DNA from: JAJPXC01 sp964562375
GTDB lineage: Bacteria; Bacteroidota; Bacteroidia; Bacteroidales; Muribaculaceae
Reading direction: 5' to 3'
DNA length: 11,095 bases
NCBI GenBank assembly: GCA_964562375.1
Contig: CAZLSW010000092.1
Coordinates: 1-11,095 of the forward strand
In this document: in pieces, positions 1 through 5,703 of the stretch
Layout: every line of letters begins with the position of its first letter
How positions within the stretch are numbered: position 1 is the stretch's first letter
Program-made: the position numbers and the translations under genes
The notes under the pieces: generated by a model
Database searches by the model: none
What the model was told of the DNA's origin: nothing
What the model saw: the letters and a program-made list of their open reading frames with translations, nothing else

Positions 1-2
1 TA

Positions 3-53
3 ACCACGCTCAAATGCCACCTGGTGAATAGTATTTATCCCGAACTGGGGTAA
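3..53 (+). CDS. Possible C-terminal end of a plus-strand gene (partial, unidentified)
   Basis: The third forward frame is open from the window edge to a TAA at 51-53 and reads TTLKCHLVNSIYPELG. It is the longest of the three forward frames here: frame 1 stops at once and frame 2 stops at 29-31. A GC-rich hairpin followed by a T-rich run starts 7 bp after the stop, which is what the end of a rightward gene would look like. Sixteen codons are too few to identify a family, so no function is proposed. The frame choice is an inference and this may be non-coding. Confidence 0.3.
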   Translation, partial: TTLKCHLVNSIYPELG

Positions 54-122
54 GTAGGATGTCCCGCCGTGCCGGCGGGACAGTTTTCTCTGTCGGGCCG
101 ACACGCCCCGACATCCTACTTA
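51..122. terminator. Structured convergent terminator region: 13-bp inverted repeat enclosing two hairpins
   Basis: TAAGTAGGATGTC at 51-63 is repeated inverted and without mismatch at 110-122. Inside it are a 10-bp GC-rich hairpin (60-69 with 73-82, loop TGC) followed by GTTTTCTCT, and a 7-bp hairpin (91-97 with 107-113). The inner hairpins share the last four bases of the outer arms, so the full outer stem and the inner hairpins partly compete; with a 9-bp outer stem the whole would fold as a three-way junction. The first hairpin with its T run is a plausible terminator for a gene arriving from the left. On the minus strand the region lies about 20 bp past the phosphoesterase stop codon and probably ends that unit too. 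Confidence 0.6.
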
Positions 123-141
123 ACATGGCCGGCCCTAAAAT

Positions 142-2616
142 CTACATGGAGATGGAGTAGGGGATGGGGCGGGAGAGGGTGGAGGTGTAGAAGCGGCCGA
201 AGGAGTCGGTGACGCGCACGGTCACGGGGGTGTCGGCCGTGGTGGCTTGCGCCGAGAACATGTGGTTGGTTTTGTTGGTGGCGAAGCTCGAGGTGAGCGT
301 GCCGGCAGCCTTGTAGCGAGCCACGTCGTAGGCGAGCGTGTGGAGGGGATCCTCGTTGCATATACGCTTCACGGTCAATGGGGTGTCGCCCTCGAGAATC
401 TCAACGGTCCAGTCGGTGTCGTAGTTGAACACGTTGACGTAGATCAAGTTGTCGCCGATTGTGGCGTAGTTGACGCGCGAGGGGTAGGCGGCCATGAGTG
501 CCAACACGTCGGCGTCAGATTTATACGCCTCCTTGACGGTGTTCATGTCGTAGACGCGCATCTGAGGGTCGGAGTCGTCCTCGATAGAGTGGTACATCCA
601 AGAGAGGTCGCGGCCCGAGGCGGTATAGGTGGCGAAACCGCCAGGAGAGCCGTCCTTGCAGATGTGACGGTCGGTCAATTTGCCGGTCCACCACCAGGTG
701 GCGCAGATTGCGGCCACGTTGTTCTCGTGGAGGTTGGGCCACTTTTCGGGATGAGCGTGGTAATTATAATGGGTGTGGCCGGTGAGGATATGTGCCTCGG
801 CGTAGGGCGCGAGCACCTTGGCCAACGCGTCGGAGGTGGATGAGGTCAAAGCAGCCGATACGCGGAACTGTCCGTCGGTCGACAGCGCCCAGTTTTGGAT
901 ATGGGCCATGACGACGATGGGGGTGTTCAAGTCGGTGACAGCGGCGAGATCCTGTCGTAGCCATTCCAGCTGCTCGTTGGTGTAGTACTGGCCGTAGTCG
1001 CGGGATCCGGCGATACCCTCGCCATAGTCGGTGCCGGCCACGGCGGTGTTGGTGTACACAATGTCGTCGAGCACGATGTAGTGGATCTTGCCCAGGTTGA
1101 ATGAGTAATAGGTGGGGGCGATGTACTCGCGGAACTTGCCCGAGGCCAGGTGGTCGGTGTCGTTGCCCGGCTCCACAGAGGGGTCGTTGTCGTGGTTGCC
1201 GATGACGGGGAAGAGCATCAGCGGATAGGAGTTGGTGGTCATGGTCTCGACAAATTCGGGCAGCCCGTAGGACTTGGATGTCCAGTACTGGTCCCAAGTC
1301 AAGTCGCCGAGGATGGTGGAGTAGACCTTGGTGTCGCTGTTGGCTTGGGCGAATGCCTTGACGCGCTTGACAAAACCGTTCTTGAACTGCTTCAGGTCGT
1401 TGTTGCGGTTGGCAAGGTGGGAGTCGGCACCCACGAGCATGATATGGTCGTCGTTGTCGACCCGGGTAAGGCGGAAATCGTGGGTTTCGGCCACCGAGGT
1501 GTCGTCGCTTTCGAGCTGGGAGTAGATTTTCACTTGCCAGCCATTTTCCTCGGTCTCAGGCTCGTAGCCCGAGGGTAGGGTGTAGAATACGTATCCCATG
1601 CGTTTGTTGGATTGCAGGGAGTATCGGCCGTCGCTGCCCGTTGTGGCCACGGCGAAACCGTCGGACACCATCACGCCTGCCACCGGCTCGCCCTCGCAAG
1701 TGATTGTGCCAGTGATGTTTGCCGAGGGATAGATGACATCCTCGATGGTCATTTCAAACAAAGGCAACGCACCGTGCCACTCCGTGAGGTTGCCGCGCAT
1801 GCCGTCCAATCGACCCGTGGAGGAGGACAGCGAGCCGTAAAGCACGCGGTCGCCGGCGGTAAGGGCCTCACGGGTGGTGATGGTCAACTTATTGGCGTCC
1901 AGAGCGATATCGGTGATGTTGAGTCGGCGTAGATTCTCGCCCTCGCCACGTAAAATCGACAGACCGTAATCGGGAGCCTTCACCACCGTAAGAGTGTCTA
2001 TTCCAAGGTGGTAACCGGTATTAAAAGTGAGTGTCACCTGATAGTCGGATGCCGAAATTGTCTTGGGAAGAATAGGCAGCATAGGGGAAGGCGCATAGGC
2101 TTGGGCGCCAGCACATTCCGCTGTGATCGTAGCACTCGAGGAGACGTTGGGAGTGAGCATATTTGGCTCATAATCCGATACATACATAGGCATTGGATTC
2201 AAAACGAAGTGTGCCGATTGGTCGCAAAGCTCGAGCTGCGCCATGGCGATACCCATGGGAGGCTCCGGGAGGCTGAAATTGGCGGCGAGCCAGCCTGGAG
2301 TGGCTATTTGATTGATAACCCACTGTTTCCCAGTTGCTTGCTGAGCCTCGGTCATCAGCTCCTTGTATCGCTCGGGGGTAAGGCGCAAAGCGTCGTAGGT
2401 GCCACCAAAATAGTAATAGGCGTCGTAATCTCCTTCAGGGATAGTCAATTGGTCGATTGCGGCTCCTTCTTGGCAGAAGAAAACAATCTCGCCACCATTT
2501 ATATCGCTGGGCCAGTGGAGGTTGCGGCCGCTTTCATCGCCGATAACGGCCACCTTGGCCATTGCGCTGACGGCCATCATTGTAGCCGTGGCGAATAGTA
2601 TATGCTTGAGTTTCAT
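142..2616 (-). CDS. Secreted calcineurin-like metallophosphoesterase with large N-terminal extension
   Basis: 824 aa. Residues 1-20 are a signal peptide (cleavage expected after AMA). Residues 21-298 are an extension I cannot assign. Residues 299-385 form a beta-rich module (ITGTI, GVMVSDG, GSDGRYSL, PSGYEP) matching the MetallophosN type that precedes such enzymes in Bacteroidota. The phosphoesterase core follows with all metal-binding motifs intact: D398-S-H400, GD at 437-438, GNHD at 473-476, H572, and GHTH at 613-616. The C-terminal part from about 640, ending with VRVTDSFGRFY, fits the MetallophosC type. It should hydrolyse phosphomonoesters or diesters with two metal ions outside the cytoplasm; the substrate is unknown. 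It has no T9SS tail, so it is probably periplasmic or released by another route. It starts 4 bp after the stop of the beta-helix gene and is surely co-transcribed with it. No clear Shine-Dalgarno is visible, and an upstream start is blocked by the preceding stop codon. Confidence 0.9.
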   Translation of the reverse strand: MKLKHILFATATMMAVSAMAKVAVIGDESGRNLHWPSDINGGEIVFFCQEGAAIDQLTIPEGDYDAYYYFGGTYDALRLTPERYKELMTEAQQATGKQWVINQIATPGWLAANFSLPEPPMGIAMAQLELCDQSAHFVLNPMPMYVSDYEPNMLTPNVSSSATITAECAGAQAYAPSPMLPILPKTISASDYQVTLTFNTGYHLGIDTLTVVKAPDYGLSILRGEGENLRRLNITDIALDANKLTITTREALTAGDRVLYGSLSSSTGRLDGMRGNLTEWHGALPLFEMTIEDVIYPSANITGTITCEGEPVAGVMVSDGFAVATTGSDGRYSLQSNKRMGYVFYTLPSGYEPETEENGWQVKIYSQLESDDTSVAETHDFRLTRVDNDDHIMLVGADSHLANRNNDLKQFKNGFVKRVKAFAQANSDTKVYSTILGDLTWDQYWTSKSYGLPEFVETMTTNSYPLMLFPVIGNHDNDPSVEPGNDTDHLASGKFREYIAPTYYSFNLGKIHYIVLDDIVYTNTAVAGTDYGEGIAGSRDYGQYYTNEQLEWLRQDLAAVTDLNTPIVVMAHIQNWALSTDGQFRVSAALTSSTSDALAKVLAPYAEAHILTGHTHYNYHAHPEKWPNLHENNVAAICATWWWTGKLTDRHICKDGSPGGFATYTASGRDLSWMYHSIEDDSDPQMRVYDMNTVKEAYKSDADVLALMAAYPSRVNYATIGDNLIYVNVFNYDTDWTVEILEGDTPLTVKRICNEDPLHTLAYDVARYKAAGTLTSSFATNKTNHMFSAQATTADTPVTVRVTDSFGRFYTSTLSRPIPYSISM

Positions 2617-2620
2617 TGTG

Positions 2621-5101
2621 TTAACGGATGATAAGTTTGTGTACTGTAATGTTGCCGTTCTCGCTTACGACACGCAGCAGGTAGATGCCTGGGGTGAATC
2701 GCGATGCGTCGATTTCGTTGGCAGAGGTGACGATTTGGGATACGCCCGAGAGCGACACGAGTGCAGCCTGTCGCACATCGCCAACGATGTGTATCATGTG
2801 TGCCGCGGCGTCGTACCAGGCTGTTACCGCGCTTTGAGTCACGTCCTCCACAAGGTCGTCTATGCCCGAGTGACCGGCCAATTCGCTCATGCCGATGGAT
2901 GGCGGGGTGGGGCGTTCGCGTCCCGCGAAGTCGGCCGCAGGCACCACGTTAACGCCGTCCAACTCATAGCTTGGCGTGCCAGCGTGGTAGGCGATGCCCT
3001 CTTCGTTGAGGTAGGTCTCGCCGTTGCTGGTCATGGGGTAGTCGTCGCACTCTTGAGCGTAGCGGAAACTGAACACATCTCGCTTATCCCATGTGGAAAT
3101 CAGCGTGTTGTCCAATCCCTCGAGGTCGTTGGCCATGATGTTGTGGGAGCCGTGGACGTCGCATTTCTCGTTGGTGATGCTGGTGTCGCCTTTTGTCAAC
3201 ACGATATTGTTGACCAGGCAAACCTGTGGCGGATAGGCGGTTACGCTGTTTGAGAGATCAATGAGCGAGCCTTCGTACACGCGGTACATTGTGTTGTTGG
3301 CCAGCGTGATGTGCCCACCTCCGCGACGTGCCGAGTTGTTGACTGAAATATAGGGTGCCTGGGAGGCGGGTACGGTGTAGTAGAATTGTGGGTAGAAAGC
3401 TGAGTTGGTGATCTCGACCACCGGCGCCGCGCCCTCGACATGGATAAAGGAGGTGCCACGAGTGTTGTTGGCTAATTCGTTGAACGTGCACGCGTTGACC
3501 TTCAACGAGCCTTGCGCCGACGCGGCGTAAATCTGCTCGTTGGTGCTGTCGCTGCCGAGATAGTAACCCATTTTGCACTTTTCCATCGTCACCGTGCCGG
3601 CACCGTGGTAGAGGAACGCGCCCTTGGCCGAACCGCAGGATTCCCACCAGCAACCGATAAGATTCAGGTCGACATTGGGTGCGTTGCAGTAGATAGCTCC
3701 ACCCTCCTGGCTCGCGAGGCAACTGTCAAAATTGACCGACACCAAAGCGATTGAGGCCGATGTGCGCTCGCCGTTTTCGCCAATCAGCAAGCCAGCACCG
3801 CGGGTGGTCCATTTCGAGGAGCGGAGCTGTAGGTTTTCTAATCTTAGCGTGTGACCGTCGACTGAGGGGTTGATGATGAAGGCACTGAAAGCGCCGTCGC
3901 AGCTGATTTCAGGCTTCATGTAGGTGGATCCTTGTTTGATGGTTATCGACTTGTCGCTCAGGTCGATGGGCTCGGTGAGGGTGACATAGTTGACGTCGAT
4001 GAGGATTTCGTCGCCTGAGAGGGCTGAAGCTACCACTTGGCGGAGGGAGCCCTCGCCGTCGTTGTCACCGATGGTGACGTGTAGGGTGCGCTCGGCGGGT
4101 CGCGGGTTCTCAGCGTCGTAGATGGGGACGAGCGTCACCTCGTCGACCGTCCAAGGCATGTTGGCCGAAAGGTTGAACTGCAAGTTGGTTGTTTTGGATA
4201 GATTGGCGGGCACCTCGAGCATGCGCCACGCACCGCCGGGGAGAGACACTTCACTGGTGCCGCAGTCGCTCTGGACTGTGATTTTGGTGGCCTGGTCGGC
4301 TCGAGCCGCGAATTGCAAGGTGTTCTTTAACGAACTGACTTCCAGCGACTCGCTCGTCAGGGTTTCGCCAGCAGCGAGGGTTACGGCCGAGTCGTGGACG
4401 TGCAGGCCCGCGGCTTGGACAGAAGTGGAAGAAGATGTCCAAGCCTCGAGGGAGGGCGACCACAGCTCCATGGCTCCGTTGACGATGTTGGAGCGGTTGT
4501 CAACCACCCCGGCGAATGGGTGCATGATCAATATGCGGTGGAAATCTTGGGTGACCACGGGGCCGTCTTGATTGACCATCGGCTCGATTGAGAAAGTTAC
4601 CGACGAGAGCGCGGCATCAGGCGTCGCGGTGAGGTCGAGAGCCAATTCTACGGGTGTCCAGCGCCCAGGAGTGAGAGCCGTTGCCGAACCGTCGGTGGCC
4701 ACTGAAATAGAGCCGAGCGAGGCTCCGTCGCTACCGGTGGCGCGCAGGGTGAGGCAGCCGCCTTGGTCCTCCATCTTCACCCATGCCGAGAAGCGATATT
4801 GGTGAGGCGTGAGGCCGATGACCGTTTGGGAATAAGAGCACGTTGGTGATTCAGTGGCTGAGAGATAGCGCACGTTGGCCACCATTACCGAGTCGGCTAA
4901 TTGGTGACCGGTTTCGCGGTCAACCGATCCGATTGCCGGTCGTTCGATTGTTGTAATCCAGGTGTTGTTGGCCAAGGCCGGGACGCCGTAGGTGGGGGCT
5001 TGACGCAGCCATGGGTCGGCGAGGAGGTTTTCCTCTAGGGTCGCATAGGCCGTCAGTGAGGCCGACGCGAGAGTAAAGGCGAGCAGAAATCGCGTGTTCA
5101 T
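2621..5101 (-). CDS. Exported right-handed beta-helix protein with T9SS type A sorting tail
   Basis: 826 aa. Residues 1-20 are a signal peptide (SLTAYA, then T). Two beta-sandwich-like regions follow (about 25-195 and 205-330), resembling carbohydrate-binding jelly rolls by their alternating pattern only. At 340-370 the segment with GDNDGEGSLRQVV and SGDEILIDV is the typical entry to choice-of-anchor Q/beta-helix proteins. Residues 370-735 carry irregular repeats rich in Asn, Ser and short beta strands (for example LENLQL, NSAFY, LANNTMYRV, LVNNIVLT). PPSIGMSE near 733-740 corresponds to the DIGAYE-like end of that family. Residues 755-826 are a sorting tail: LSG, then FTPGIYLLRVV and a final HKLIIR. 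The family is known for surface-exposed, glycan-binding or glycan-cleaving proteins; no catalytic residues can be named here. It is the first gene of a two-gene unit with the phosphoesterase, with a candidate promoter just upstream. Confidence 0.88.
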   Translation of the reverse strand: MNTRFLLAFTLASASLTAYATLEENLLADPWLRQAPTYGVPALANNTWITTIERPAIGSVDRETGHQLADSVMVANVRYLSATESPTCSYSQTVIGLTPHQYRFSAWVKMEDQGGCLTLRATGSDGASLGSISVATDGSATALTPGRWTPVELALDLTATPDAALSSVTFSIEPMVNQDGPVVTQDFHRILIMHPFAGVVDNRSNIVNGAMELWSPSLEAWTSSSTSVQAAGLHVHDSAVTLAAGETLTSESLEVSSLKNTLQFAARADQATKITVQSDCGTSEVSLPGGAWRMLEVPANLSKTTNLQFNLSANMPWTVDEVTLVPIYDAENPRPAERTLHVTIGDNDGEGSLRQVVASALSGDEILIDVNYVTLTEPIDLSDKSITIKQGSTYMKPEISCDGAFSAFIINPSVDGHTLRLENLQLRSSKWTTRGAGLLIGENGERTSASIALVSVNFDSCLASQEGGAIYCNAPNVDLNLIGCWWESCGSAKGAFLYHGAGTVTMEKCKMGYYLGSDSTNEQIYAASAQGSLKVNACTFNELANNTRGTSFIHVEGAAPVVEITNSAFYPQFYYTVPASQAPYISVNNSARRGGGHITLANNTMYRVYEGSLIDLSNSVTAYPPQVCLVNNIVLTKGDTSITNEKCDVHGSHNIMANDLEGLDNTLISTWDKRDVFSFRYAQECDDYPMTSNGETYLNEEGIAYHAGTPSYELDGVNVVPAADFAGRERPTPPSIGMSELAGHSGIDDLVEDVTQSAVTAWYDAAAHMIHIVGDVRQAALVSLSGVSQIVTSANEIDASRFTPGIYLLRVVSENGNITVHKLIIR

Positions 5102-5138
5102 GGTAGGTTAAATGTTGGGTAGATAGTTGCTTTGAGCG

Positions 5139-5172
5139 CGAAGGTAAGCAAAATCCTGTAAATACGCAAAAA
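5139..5172 (-). promoter_or_regulatory. Candidate promoter for the beta-helix/phosphoesterase unit
   Basis: Read on the minus strand, TTTTTG (5167-5172) lies 20 bp before TACCTTCG (5139-5146). This matches the Bacteroidota pattern of TTTG, a spacer of about 20 bp and TAnnTTTG, with one mismatch in the second box. Transcription would begin roughly 30 nt before the start codon at 5101. Confidence 0.5.
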
Positions 5173-5218
5173 CAGCAGAAAAGGTGAAAATGACATATTT
5201 CTTAGCTAATCGGGGATG

Positions 5219-5226
5219 TACTTTTG
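5219..5226 (+). promoter_or_regulatory. Candidate -7 box (TACTTTTG) for the M15 peptidase gene
   Basis: TACTTTTG fits the Bacteroidota consensus TAnnTTTG exactly. No good TTTG lies 19-21 bp upstream; the nearest T-rich match, TTTC at 5198-5201, has a 17-bp spacer. The box overlaps the ATG at 5216, which argues that translation starts at 5240 and not at 5216. Confidence 0.5.
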
Positions 5227-5239
5227 CTGGAAAAAAACT

Positions 5240-5596
5240 ATGAAACATTTCACACTTAATGAGTTGACCCGAAGCGCTACGGCGGAGCGCTTGGGCATCG
5301 ACAACACTCCCGACGCCACTCATGTGGCCAATCTCACCCGTTTGGTCGACAGGGTGTTGGATCCGGCCCGTGAGGCGTTTGGAGCGCCGATTTACGTAAA
5401 CAGTGGGTATCGTTGCCCCGAGTTGAACCGCGCTGTGGGAGGCGCTGTCCGCAGCTATCACTTGCAAGGGCGTGCTGCCGACCTCAACACGCGATCCCGG
5501 GGCGGCAACCTTAAGCTCTATCGTATTTTGACAACGCTCCCTCATAAGGAACTGCTGTGGGAAAACAACGGCACCTGGATACACGTGGCCCTGTAG
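5240..5596 (+). CDS. Small M15-family (D-Ala-D-Ala carboxypeptidase-like) peptidase
   Basis: 118 aa from ATG 5240. The sequence shows the hallmarks of the short peptidase M15_3 group: VNSGYRCPELN at 53-63, the zinc motif H74-LQGRAA-D81, and a C-terminal E108-NNGTW-I-H115 that supplies the likely catalytic Glu and third zinc ligand. Such enzymes cut peptidoglycan stem peptides; this form is common as a phage or mobile-element lysin and as a stand-alone gene in Bacteroidota. There is no signal peptide or membrane segment, so export would need a holin-like route or lysis. The upstream ATG at 5216 would add eight residues (MYFCWKKT) but overlaps the promoter box, and the start at 5240 matches the MKHFTLNEL beginning usual for the family. 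No other phage gene lies nearby, so it may be a domesticated remnant. Confidence 0.88.
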   Translation: MKHFTLNELTRSATAERLGIDNTPDATHVANLTRLVDRVLDPAREAFGAPIYVNSGYRCPELNRAVGGAVRSYHLQGRAADLNTRSRGGNLKLYRILTTLPHKELLWENNGTWIHVAL

Positions 5597-5598
5597 AC

Positions 5599-5627
5599 CT
5601 CAGAGCCGCAACGCGGCTGAGTTGCGG
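5599..5627 (+). other. Overlapping alternative hairpins after the M15 gene
   Basis: AGCCGC (5604-5609) pairs with GCGGCT (5613-5618) around a 3-nt loop, extended by CTC/GAG across a bulge. CCGCAAC (5606-5612) can instead pair with GTTGCGG (5621-5627). No T run follows, so this is at best a weak terminator for the M15 gene. Confidence 0.3.
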
Positions 5628-5650
5628 GTGGGATGTAAAAATCAGGTGAC

Positions 5651-5684
5651 GTTTACCAAAACTCGCAACTTTTTCGTAAATTCG
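5651..5684 (+). promoter_or_regulatory. Candidate promoter for pheT-yebC
   Basis: TAAATTCG at 5677-5684 matches TAnnTTTG with one mismatch, the same TTCG variant as in the minus-strand candidate. GTTTAC at 5651-5656, 20 bp upstream, is a partial -33 box. The start codon at 5704 would then have a leader of only about 10-15 nt. Confidence 0.4.
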
Positions 5685-5703
5685 CGCTTTAAATGTACCA
5701 CTT

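Noticed and set aside
51..122. Inverted repeat as the ends of an insertion sequence
   Set aside because: Only 46 bp lie between the arms, there is no transposase, and no flanking target duplication is evident.
5108..5584. 158-codon minus-strand open frame across the M15 gene
   Set aside because: It covers the conserved M15 peptidase antisense and also the divergent promoter region; no recognisable domain.
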